Part shown: in pieces, positions 44,901 through 54,795 of the stretch
Layout: every line of letters starts with the position of its first letter
Position numbering within the stretch: the first letter of the stretch is position 1
Assembly (NCBI GenBank): GCA_034509425.1
Contig: JAVTVJ010000001.1
Location: 11,737,501 to 11,801,500, forward strand
Reading direction: 5' to 3'
Origin: Eopsaltria australis
Lineage: Eukaryota > Chordata > Aves > Passeriformes > Petroicidae
Length of the DNA stretch: 64,000 nt
Translations under genes and position numbers: made by a program
Notes under the pieces: model-generated
Told to the model about the DNA's origin: nothing
The model's input: the letters and a program-made list of their open reading frames with translations, nothing else
The model's database searches: none

Positions 44901-47900
44901 TGCCACTAGACTGCCTTGATAAATAATCTGTAGGATTAGGATAACGATCCTAACCTAGTTTACAAAGTTCTTTGAGAGCTGTTTATAAGAAGCAATATAC
45001 AGGAGGTGAGAGACAGCTGCCTTGTTAAGGATGTTAATTATTATGTGCACATATGGCCCAGAGCACAGGAAATGAACAGAGAGATGGGATTTTCTTCAGC
45101 ATAACCTTAGAGACTAGGAACAGATGGGGTTTGGTTCTATCCCATTAATTTATAAAAGCAACAACCACCATTGTTATTTCTTGCTGTTTTAGAGAGTTCT
45201 GTAGCACTAAGAAAAAACAAATCAGGAATCAATGCCACATTGCAGAGTCAGTATAGATTCAAAATGATACACGCAGGTACCTTGCACTGGTCTAACAAAC
45301 CTGGTGCTGCCAAGGAGAGTCTCCTTCCTTCTCATGGCTGGCACTCACTCTAAGCAAGTTTTAATGGCCTCTGCTTCTTTGAGACCCCACAACTCACCAA
45401 CTTGGCAGAAAATTTACTCTGCAAAGATGACCAGATTGTTTTTTTGCCTGTACAGTAAATGGTGCAAGTTTGAGTAAGTCCAACGAAAACTAGAGCAAGG
45501 GAGGGCAAAGAATCACACAGAGGAACAGAGAAATGAATGAGACCTCTGCTTTCCTGCTATAAAATAACTTCAGCCACATCCTGTATTTACCAGTCCAAGG
45601 CTCCAAGTTCCACAAGAACTTCAGAATAAGTAGGCAAACTATTTTAAAATAATCTGTCTTACCTTCAAGTTCCTAGTTCCCCATGCCCAAAACACAAAGT
45701 ATTTTCACATTACCTTTTAAATTTGACTTGTCCCTTTAGATACTGAAATAGTATCAGGTACTGCAACAAGATGTGACGGCGGAAGTTACTGTCACTCAGC
45801 TGTAAATCCATCAGCTAAACAACAACAAAAAAGCAACAGATCTTTAAATATTTACTCTCTTTTAACTTATTTTTGTAAACGCAACATTACAAATGAAATT
45901 CAATGAACAAATAGCAGCTTTACTGATGACTCCTATTCCAGAAACAGAAGCCCCCTGAGTCATTAAATAAAAGAGGCAATCCACAAAGAATAAATAAGAA
46001 AAAAGGAATAGAATAAATCTGTCTAAATAAAGTGGCCAAACAGTGTAATGGTATACCCAGAGAAACTGTGGAGTCTCAACTGGACATAGTGCTGAGCAAC
46101 TGCTCCAGCTGAGAGTTTTGAGCAGGGAGACTGAACCACACAGAGGTTCCTTCCAATCTCAACTAGGCTGGGATTCTGGAAGGGAAATAACGTACCTTTT
46201 CACTAGTTAGGAACTTTGCAAAATATACATGCTCTCCTCCTGTTTTTAGTTCTTCCAACTTTTTTCGGGAAGCCTGAGTGTCATCCAATTTGTAACTTTT
46301 GAAAACGGCCAAAACTTCTTCTGAGTACTATAAAACAGAGTTATTTACCACATGAAAACAATACTGAACCTTTGCAGTTAGAGAACTACACTAGACTTCA
46401 AACCAAGCAACTGAAGTAATTTGCGAATTTGCTATCAGCCCATTGAAACAATGTTTAAACATGTTTCCGATCTGTAGGACCTCTCTGAACACCACAAACG
46501 AAGTGAAAGTGTTATCACGTCAGAACATCTAATCATATGGAATATTTTAAGAATGCTAAGAAAAACAACATTTTGGGTTGTGAACAGTGCTTTGTTGTTT
46601 AGACATTATGAAGTAAAAAGGTTCACATGATGATAGCACTACATTAAAAATTTCATCTGAAAGACTTAAGTCAGTTTCTGAACTGCACCTGTGGTGGTTT
46701 TCAGTGGGCCTTTTTTTTTTCTGACCCCACTAGTAGATGTCATTAATTAGATTTGTATTAGGATGTCTGAGCACATGTCACCTCTTATTAACAGAACACA
46801 GAGAATGAAGATTAAAAAAAAACCTAGGCTTCTTTGAATTAAATAAATACTGAGTGACAAATTGTGAAGAAACAGTGTCTTAGCAATAAATCTTCATCAA
46901 TATTAACACTAACCAAAACTGAAACAGGCGGCTGAAGGCAACATTCATGTCATTGCTTCTATAAAGAGATTTGCTTCATCAGAAACTAATAATCTTTAGG
47001 ATCCTACTGGCATCCATATGACTACTCAAAAATAAGAGCTAGGACTAGATATACTTATCTTCTCGGGGTAAGAAAACTACCCAAATCCACAAGTTCTGTT
47101 TTTTGCAGCTCATAAACCACAAAACAGGTACTTCTGGTACTGTTGCAACATATGAAATATTTCTGATATTGACATACATTAGGGGGTTTACTGTACATTT
47201 TAACACCACATGTTCATTTACTGAAAAAGGCTCACTTTACAATACAGCAAAATGCATTTCCCCATGCACTACCATTTTCCAGCAACCTGAGCCTTTGAAC
47301 TGTTCCATGCTTATGCAGTCACTGCTACTCGTGTAAACCATTACCTTAGGCTGAATAGTTGAAAGCATGAACTCAGATTACCTTAAGAAAAGTTTTCCAT
47401 GACACCTTCTCATAGCACTGCACAGGATTTCTAAAATAATCTTGAAGCGACCAGAATTTTCTATACAGGTTATAATCTATTGGAATGGAACTGTGGAAAA
47501 AAATAATGAAAAGAAACCATACTGAAAAGCAATGTACTAAATTCAAATTCACTCAGGAACGTACAACCCCAGAACGTATCATTCACTTTGGAAGTAAATT
47601 AGTGAGTCAGTAGTGAACCCTTACAGAGAAATCTGTAGCTCAAAATTTGTCCTTGTAAGAGTTTTCCATTCAGTCTATTGTTACTTTCCCACCATAAAAG
47701 CAAAAATAGAACACAAGAGGGATCATAGGAGTTCTTCACTATCTGGCATGAAGATGAACACAGCTTCTTCTCCTTAAGCATATACTCAAAATCCCTGCAT
47801 ACATCTTATCACAAAAAGGTTTGTGAAGGGAATTTGGAAAACTGTCGAATCCAAGTGTCTCTCAGCCAGGATTAACAACTTTTTCAAATCTATACATTTC

Positions 47901-50900
47901 TGTCTTCCAGGCAACTTAAACAATTAAGACACTGCCAGGAGTCTTCACTGATTAGACAAATCTAATCTTCAGAGGGCAGGAGATGAGGAGAATTTGGACC
48001 ACAACATTTAAGGATATCTCCCAAGCATCTTTTTTCCTTTCACTTTAGAAAGCTTTGGTTCTGCTTTTAAAATTTCTGTAAGCTCACCAACTTGTTGGTG
48101 CTTCATCATCTCCCATTTCACCTTCTTCTACGTCCATTCCTTCTTCCCTCTCCTCGGTGTGCTAAATAGAAAAAATTATTTAAGATTTATACAAATGCCA
48201 CTACAGTTTGCAGAGAGTTCTCAGAGTGCTGTTTACTATGAACAGTAAATTACATATTAGATCAGAAAGCTTAAGCTGGTAACTCAAAAGATCTCTGGAG
48301 CATTATTACTGTCAAATGTGCAACAAATTCCTGTCTTAATTCAATGGTAGCCTCACTTCTCCTGAAAAAAGCTGAAGAGACAGCTCTGTCCTCTGCATAC
48401 TGTGAGGAAAACTTTGCACAGTAAGTGACAGTGCTCATTCCGCACAATCAAACCCATCTTTTCTCCCTCACAGTGCACAGTTTAATGTTCCAGGTAACAC
48501 GCCTATTCCCAAAACAGAGCTTGGTCTGGCAGAGGGACAACCAAATGACAAACCTATAGTCCCAAACACTTGTTGTGCAAACGATCTTACACGTTTACTG
48601 CAGAATCAGTGAAAAATTACATAAGAACTTTCACCTTCTGTCCCAGAGTGCTCTCATGTTCATTGGTATTGAAAACAGTGACATTTTCCAGGTTAAACTG
48701 ACTCTGTAGGTTAAGCCCTGAGAAAAACAAAGGGTAAGTCTTAAAAGCTGTGAAGTTCCCAAGTCTGTTAATTCAGTTAGCTGTTTTTGAAATGCTGATA
48801 CTCAATTCTCAGAGTATTCAAAATTTACATTTCAAATCAAAGCAAATAAAAGACACAACATAAAGGACAGACACAAGAACTAGGACACAAGTGCAAAGTG
48901 ATTTGGTCCAACTGGATTTGGTCTGCAACCATCATAAACTTTAAAGGTTCAGCTTATTTAGCCTCAGTGTTAAGTGTGATGAAATGCAAAAAATCTCACC
49001 TGACTTTTCCGAAAGTGGAAACAACCTAGCCAAGAACAGCTGAATTCTTCCACAAAAGACAGTATTTTGTGACTTAGATAATCTTCTTAGGAGGTCTAAA
49101 TATTGTAAAAAGTAAAGAATATTACTATTTACCCCTCTTTTAATTTCTCATGTAACAGAATTCAAGACTTGCTAATTACATAACCTACAGAGCTAATGAA
49201 AGGAAGCTCGTATTTGTAAATTCAAATGCCAGTGACTCCCTCTGATCAGATATATTTCTTCCAAATGCATTCTGCCAACTCTCCTAAAACCTAAACTCTC
49301 CTAAAACTCAACACCAATAAAAAATAAGTTTGAATAAATCCTACTCAAATACAGCCTTGGATACAGGAACAATTGCTGAGGAACAATATTCTTCTATAAT
49401 GATCTCTACTGATGAAGAGAGTTCCCTGAGGTCTGAATGACTTTTACATTAACAAGCAAGAATGAATATCTGCTGAGTGATGCCCCTTTTAATTTTATTA
49501 CTTATTGAACAGACATGAATTTAAATCAAATTATTAAACTAATTTTCATTAGCTGAGATGGGAAGTTCTTTAATACTGCTCCCCCTCCCTGAAAAACTAC
49601 CACTCACCATTGCACATGCGTAGCAAATAATTCTTCCCTGCAGAGTAAAATGTGTTCTGAAACAGAGTAAAGGTATTTAAACATTAAGAGATCATAAAAC
49701 CTTCTTGAGCAGATTTAATCCAATGACAAGATATGAGTCACTCCTACAGATAATTCTTAATTGAATCTTCCCTTACATAACAGGCAGGTTTCACAAAAAG
49801 GTGATATAAAACAAGCAGTCCCACAAATTCCAAGAAAGCATAAAACACATTTACATCCAGCCTTCATAAGGAAAAACCATGTGGCAATGAACTGCAAGAA
49901 CATCATCCACATTTTTTCTTGGAATGCACTAATTTTTACAGTCATTTCCTTTATTATTCCATGTATCATTTATACAAATAAGCAAAGAGCACACACAAAA
50001 GATTTAGAGTGTTCACAATACTGGTGATGTGAAAGCAGGAGAAAGAAATTGGTAGCTACTTGAATTAACAATAAATAACAGTGTGTGAATAGATCAGGGG
50101 CCACAATGTTATCTGAAACAGAACAGCTTGAGTTAATTACTATGAGAGAAGGTCTGGTTATAAAATCCAGGTTAGGAAAACACTGAGAAGTGGAATGCTT
50201 TTCAGGTGCTGTCTTTGGAGTTCCTGACACTTCTGTGACAGCTGCAAAGACAGTTAATTTCTGCTCATAAAAATGGTTAATGTAAGACAAAAGCTTTGGC
50301 AAAATGACACAACATTTTGCAAAAATACCTACCGATTTCCATGTAGCAACGTTTTTCTCCACAAAAGTGAAAATTTTGTCACACTGATCCAAAGGGAGGC
50401 AATCCAGAACATCCCCCAAAAGCACAAAAGGAGTTGATGCAGTGCAGATACCTATGAGGAACAGGGAATCTTTTATTCAACAAATGTGAACTGAAATGCA
50501 AAACAAAGAGATGCATTACACTTGAGGGACAGTTTATTTTAAAAAAGTAGAAAAAAGAAGTTCTTCTGAGTTCCTACAAATCCCAACAAAAACCTTGGGC
50601 TAAAATGTGAACTTTGATTAAAGCTATTTCTACACGTACTCAAATGAGATTTGCTAAAGCTTTGCACTAACATAAATACTAAAAAAGTCACTGTTCTAAT
50701 GACCTCGAAGTCTGAAACAATGTCACATCTTTCAGACTTCTAAACCCACAGTTAGTCACTACACACATTCATGATGCCTGAGAGCCTTTTCAAGCACCAC
50801 TAAAACAGGGCTCCAAGTCCATCCATCCATGCTCACCATGTCACATATATAACCAAATTTAATTATATTATACTCAATTTCTCTTCTGAAACAAACCCAA

Positions 50901-53335
50901 GCATACTAACCACTAGCACAAGAGCCACATACCACCAAAGGTAACTGCTGTAGATCACCTACAGAAATCAAGGTTTTAAAATTCCCTAAATGGTCCCTAA
51001 AACTACCAATAGATTTGAAAGAGATGCTCACCTTCTGTGACCCCATTAATAGCAAGAGAAATAATTGCCAGGAGATTCTCACATGGAGCTTTGTTTATCT
51101 AAACAAAGAAAACAGTGTTGAAATTCTCTAGTCTGACCATAATGTATCTTACATAACTAAAGTAGGCATATTTAACTTCAACATTCAACTTTCCAAAACC
51201 ATCTACAAAATTTGACCTGTCAGTTAACTATATTAAGTTTTTATGGAGTATAAAAACCTTTCCTGACTGCTTCCAGCCACTAAAGAACCAAATGCACAGA
51301 GATTAATTAAAATCCCACATTCAGACGTCATTCAAGTATTATTTGATCATAGATTATTTGACTCCTTTCATCATTCTTCTCAGCTGACAAGGCAGCTTTG
51401 TTACATATGAGTAACAAATCACAAAATAAGTTTTGATTTGAAGAGGCCATAAAGATCTCCTTGATCAGACCCCCCTGCCAGGGGCAGGGTCACCTTTCAC
51501 TAGACCAGGTTGCTTAAAGCACCATCCAACCTGACCTTGATCACTTCCAGGGATGGGGCATTCACAACATCTCAGGACAAGGTGTTCCAGTGCCTCACCA
51601 CTCTCACAGTGAAGAATTTCTTTCTGATATCTATTCCAAACTTACCCTTTCCACTCCTTCTTAAAGTACAGTTATTGAACAGTGCATATTTACGAATCAG
51701 AATTTTAAGATGTAGCAGACTTTTATAAGCATTACAAAGAACTGCTGGAAAAGGCTCAGTCAACAGCTCCCACTATAGTGTAATGTGTGTAAAATAGAAA
51801 ATTCTACCACTCTCCTTGTATTATCTGTATTTAATCTCAATTACCTCACTATTACATAGTTTCTGTTTTTAATAAAGAGTGTTTTCTCACACTAAAGTAA
51901 GTTACTGTTATATTAATGTACTGGTCTGCAAATAGAAACTTGAGGTTCAACAAGAGAGAAGCTTCAGCAGCTTAAAGTACTTACTATTTCTTCTTCTACA
52001 ACAACTCTAAAAGCTTGATCCAAGGTACACTTCTTTTCATTTTCACTGCAAGTACAAACATTCCACCTTAGTAACAACCCTCAGGCACAAAATTACTCAA
52101 AGTAATCTGAATAGGCACTTTAAAAAAAAATTAAGCAGCCTTTACTTACCTTCCAGGAACCTGGTTAAATGCATTCAACAACGGCTTGATGCTTTTGTTA
52201 ATCAGAGCCTCTCTGGTGGATGTCTGCCAAAATGCAAAGAAAGAAAAGCTACAACACCAGTACAAAACTGAAAGGATCCTTCCTCTGACAGAAATACTGA
52301 GGAATCTCTCTGCCACACACCATGTGTTAGTTTACAGAGAGAACTTTGTAACAAGAAGGGCAAATAACAAGCAGGTAGGAATTAGGCACGTGAGCTGGTA
52401 GAGCATCACACCTCAATCCTGGGCTAACAGTGAGGTGAAAACAGCATTTCTAAGTGACACCCAGAGGATCAGGCTGCTCTGACCCACACTGCATCCATCG
52501 TTGCCTCATGTGCCACACTCACAGCTTCAGGTGAGTCATGGTGGTTGGGGACACGAATCACAGAATATTCTGAGTCGGAAGGGACCCGCAAGGATCAACG
52601 GCTACAACCCCTGGCCCTGCACGGACACCCCCAGAAATCACATCATGTGCCTGAGAGCCTCTCTATCCTCACGGGAGTTAACAAGTCCTCCCAATTTTCT
52701 AAAGTCCTGCGTTTATGAAGATGTTGAAAAGCACATGACTCCTGCTACGAAGATGGTCTAAAAATTCCTATTTCCTGTTACAAAACTGATCTGATGGATC
52801 GAGTGCTTGTGCCTCGAGCACTTCTGTGCAAATCCCATCCTCTTGTCTGACAACCTGGCTCGCAAACGCCGGGCTCCAGAGGACTGAGTACACACGCAGC
52901 CCCCCCAGCTCTGGGAGAGGAAAAGCATCCTTCAGCAGGGGCAGCAGGTGCAATACGCTCGGACATTTCGATGCGGGGGGCACGCCACACTTTCACTGTC
53001 TTTTACACTAATTTTCGCTAAGCTGAAGACGGATGCAGCCCTTGGGCGAGCCGGGGCGCAGCCCACCCTCACCCCCTCACCCCGTCACCCCCTCACCCCC
53101 ACGCCGCCGCGCCTCGGCCGCGCTCAGCGCTCCATAAAGGAGCGCCCGGGCCGCTCCCGGCAGCTGCCCCGGCCCAGGACGGGCGCGGGGGCGCCGAGGC
53201 ACAGCCCTTCCCCGCAGCTTTCCTCCCACCCGGCCGGCAGGGATGGAGGGAAGGCAGGAGGGTAGGAGGGAGGTGGGGTAGGCTCACCGTGAAGCGGAGC
53301 CGCGCCTCGGGCAGGCTGAAGAGCGGCGGCGACAT
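35425..53335 (-). CDS. THOC1: THO complex subunit 1, complete (21 coding exons)
   Basis: Nuclear subunit of the THO/TREX complex, which is loaded on nascent transcripts and couples elongation and splicing to mRNA export. Coding exons in transcript order: 53288-53335, 52150-52223, 51985-52045, 51032-51098, 50333-50451, 49608-49656, 49000-49095, 48635-48717, 48088-48161, 47382-47490, 46196-46327, 45714-45814, 44378-44444, 44157-44207, 43443-43513, 42026-42121, 41664-41729, 39620-39703, 39258-39405, 37692-37770, 35425-35720. They total 1,971 bases, giving 656 residues plus TAA, against 657 in human. The start gives [16 protein letters not shown]. An acidic patch ([18 protein letters not shown]) lies at about residues 203-220. 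A basic, NLS-like [12 protein letters not shown] lies at about 409-420. A second acidic run ([10 protein letters not shown]) lies in the 37692-37770 exon. The death domain fills the last 97-residue exon ([20 protein letters not shown]). All introns are GT/AG. An in-frame upstream ATG at 53383 could extend the N-terminus. Confidence 0.97.
36296..36313. repeat. ATGGA pentamer microsatellite
   Basis: About three to four copies of ATGGA/TGGAA in a THOC1 intron. Confidence 0.7.
38923..38987. repeat. Compound (TA)n/(CA)n microsatellite
   Basis: TATATATG, then (CA)n, then an interrupted (TA) run of about 14 units, then CATATATATGTAC. It lies in the large THOC1 intron between the 37692-37770 and 39258-39405 exons. 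Likely length-polymorphic and self-complementary. Confidence 0.95.
40520..40722 (-). mobile_element. MIR-like SINE relic in THOC1 intron
   Basis: Reads as an antisense MIR: ATTATCCCCACAACAATC, ACCCCATTTGAATGGAGATG, GTCACAAAGCCAGTAACAAA and GGAACTGAACCCAGATCCC. These match, in order, the remembered MIR segments for the oligo-rich tail side, the GATGAGGAAACTGAGG segment, the GTCACACAGC segment and the GAACCCAGG tRNA-derived head. Ancient and diverged. Confidence 0.6.
44862..45040 (+). mobile_element. MIR-like SINE relic in THOC1 intron
   Basis: GAAGACCTGAGTTCCATTCC followed by TCCTCTGCCACTAGACTGCC matches the tRNA-derived head and core of MIR. It continues with a run resembling the MIR tail (ACAAAGTTCTTTGAGAGC). 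By-eye call on an old, diverged element. Confidence 0.55.
46055..46170 (+). mobile_element. Diverged CR1 LINE fragment in THOC1 intron
   Basis: AAACTGTGGAGTCTCAACTG, GAGCAGGGAGACTGAACCAC and GAGGTTCCTTCCAATCTCAA correspond to the sense CR1 3' segments (GTGGAGTCTCC, GAGCAGG-GGTTGGAC, GTCCCTTCCAACCTCAAC). Diverged, and it lacks the terminal ATTCTATGAT repeat. Confidence 0.7.
51440..51668 (-). mobile_element. CR1 LINE fragment in THOC1 intron
   Basis: Antisense CR1 on the + strand: CCCCCTGCCAGGGGCAGGGT, CACTAGACCAGGTTGCTTAA, CTTCCAGGGATGGGGCATTC, CAGTGCCTCACCACTCTCAC and AGAATTTCTTTCTGATATCT in consensus order. About 230 bases and 5' truncated. THOC1 is also on the minus strand, so the element is in sense to the gene. 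Confidence 0.92.
52553..52650 (-). mobile_element. CR1 LINE 3' fragment in THOC1 intron 1
   Basis: ATCACAGAATATTCTGAGTC followed by GGAAGGGACCCGCAAGGATC and CCTGGCCCTGCACGGACACC, the antisense 3' terminus of a CR1 subfamily. The right boundary is uncertain. Confidence 0.85.
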
Positions 53336-53425
53336 GATCGCGAGCGGGCGGACGGCACTGCGGGCGCGCGCCGATGACGCCATGGCCCCGCCCCCGCGGG
53401 GGGAAGAGGGAGGAGCGCGGCGCCA
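53000..53425 (-). promoter_or_regulatory. THOC1: THOC1 CpG-island promoter
   Basis: CpG-rich block spanning exon 1 and the 5' flank. On the minus strand it contains CCGCGGGGGCGGGGCC (GC box), GGCGTCATCGGCG (ATF/CREB-like half-site) and a GCCATGGC element resembling a YY1 site. There is no TATA box. The island ends abruptly at CR1 sequence near 53.45 kb, so the proximal promoter is short. The transcription start is inferred, not seen. Confidence 0.75.
53063..53102. repeat. CTCACCCC tandem repeat in THOC1 intron 1
   Basis: About five imperfect copies of an 8-base CTCACCCC/GTCACCCC unit within the CpG island, just downstream of exon 1 with respect to THOC1 transcription. G-rich on the transcribed RNA strand. 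Confidence 0.8.
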
Positions 53426-53457
53426 TGGCCGCTCCTAGCGGGGACGGCGGGATGTGG

Positions 53458-53797
53458 GACGGGTTTGGCTGAGAAACACCTCCGGCATCTCCGAGTCCAA
53501 CCGTGAACCCAGCACTGCCAGGCTCACCGCTAGACCACGTCCCCAAGGGCCCCATCCGCACGCTTTGAGAGCGCTTCCAGGGATGGTGACTCCAGCCTTC
53601 CCTGGACAGCCCGTTCCAATGCTTGGCGGCCCTTGCGGTGAGGCGATTGTTGCTGATACCCGGCCTAAGCTTCCCCTGGCACAGCCTGGGGCCGTTTGCT
53701 CTTGTCCTGCCACTTGTTCCGTGGGAGAAGAGGCTGACCCCCACCCGGCCACAGCCTCCTCTCAGGTGTTGCAGAGGGTGATGAGGTCTTGCCTTGA
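53458..53797 (-). mobile_element. CR1 LINE fragment, left part (interrupted by LTR)
   Basis: Antisense CR1 with CCAGCACTGCCAGGCTCACC, CTTCCAGGGATGGTGACTCC, CAGCCCGTTCCAATGCTTGG and CTCTTGTCCTGCCACTTGTT up to GATGAGGTCTTGCCTTGA. The element then stops and resumes at 54409. It begins only about 120 bases from the THOC1 start codon. Confidence 0.92.
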
Positions 53798-54408
53798 TGT
53801 CGAGGTGTTAGAAGGATAAATCGCTTGTCAGTAGAATTGCCTTGTTAAAATTTAGGACTTGACGCGTTTCAATGATCTCAGAGACGCACAGGTTAACAAA
53901 GCTTGGGGAGAAGGATGTGCCCCTGAGAGTGGACACAAAAGAATGCAGAATTTGCAGGCCACCAGAAGATTTGGCAGAACTCCCGGGATAAGGATGGAAT
54001 TAACAAAGCCATCTCAGCAAGTGTGGTGAAATCGGCTCTAGCCAGGTAAAAGGTCATTCTGACAGGGAGATTGTGACCACCAAGTCGTGGACCATCGACT
54101 CAAGAAACCCACCAACTCAAGAGAAGACCTGACCATACAAATTAATTAGCATGAGAAGTGTGAGAATTATTTAACCAGTAGAAGATAGAATACAAATTAA
54201 TAAGAGAGCTTAATTTATAGCCAGCAAACATTAATGCATTTGTTAACATGTATAAATAGTGAAACATTTTGGTAGTCGGTGTGCTGGCGTTGTGGATTTG
54301 CCACCCAGCACCCCTCTCTGCTCAGGACTGCAGATAAATAAAATACCTCGACTTGGTGTGTGAGTTGGCTTCTTGAATATCGGGGGAAAGAACCTGTTTT
54401 GAACAACC
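53798..54408 (+). mobile_element. Solo LTR of an endogenous retrovirus, inserted into CR1
   Basis: The CR1 on both sides is collinear and interrupted by about 611 bases that begin TGTCGAGG and end CAACCA. A near-identical target copy flanks the insert (CTTGA at 53793-53797, CCTGA at 54410-54414), which fits a 5-base target-site duplication with one later change. Inside are a TATA-like TATAAATAG near 54251 and an AATAAA at 54337-54342 on the + strand, in the right order for U3-R. There is no internal proviral sequence or second LTR, so it is a solo LTR. The family cannot be named without a repeat library. The ends may be off by a few bases. Oriented away from THOC1. Confidence 0.75.
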
Positions 54409-54495
54409 AACCTGATCCACCTTTTCTCCAGCCTAAGCAACCCCAGCTCCCTCAGCCTCTCCTCATCAGACTTGTGCACAGGCCTTGCACATTTC
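54409..54495 (-). mobile_element. CR1 LINE fragment, right part (after LTR)
   Basis: CCACCTTTTCTCCAGCCTAA, GCAACCCCAGCTCCCTCAGC and CTCCTCATCAGACTTGTGC continue the CR1 consensus directly from the left part that ends at 53797, confirming a single CR1 copy split by the LTR. Confidence 0.9.
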
Positions 54496-54734
54496 ACTGT
54501 TGCCAGACTGGAAAATACAGCTGTAGCTGTTGTTAATTTTTTTTATTCTGATAAACAAACCTAGACCACAGTCTGCCACCATTTTTGAAGTATCACTGAA
54601 GTAAGGATGATTGGGGACTTCTATATCATCAGTAAAATCACCTCGGTGCTGACAATTTACAGGTTGAGCAATATCCTATGGATACTTCCTGCGTGACAGA
54701 AATATTTCCAACAGAAATTGCACTTCTCATGACT

Positions 54735-54795
54735 ATAGAATCAGAATCACAAAATTGGTTGGGTTAGAAGGGACCTTGGTGTCTAGCCAAAAGCT
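54735..54795 (-). mobile_element. Short CR1 3'-end fragment
   Basis: ACTATAGAATCAGAATCACA followed by AAATTGGTTGGGTTAGAAGG and GACCTTGGTGTCTAG, the antisense CR1 terminus, only about 60 bases long. Confidence 0.8.

Noticed and set aside
52386..52430. tRNA-like A-box (GAGCTGGTAGAGCATC)
   Set aside because: No matching B-box, anticodon arm or acceptor pairing is visible around it.
53124..53744. 206-codon minus-strand open frame over the THOC1 island and CR1
   Set aside because: It crosses a CR1 fragment and a CpG island, is out of frame with THOC1, and has no protein similarity.
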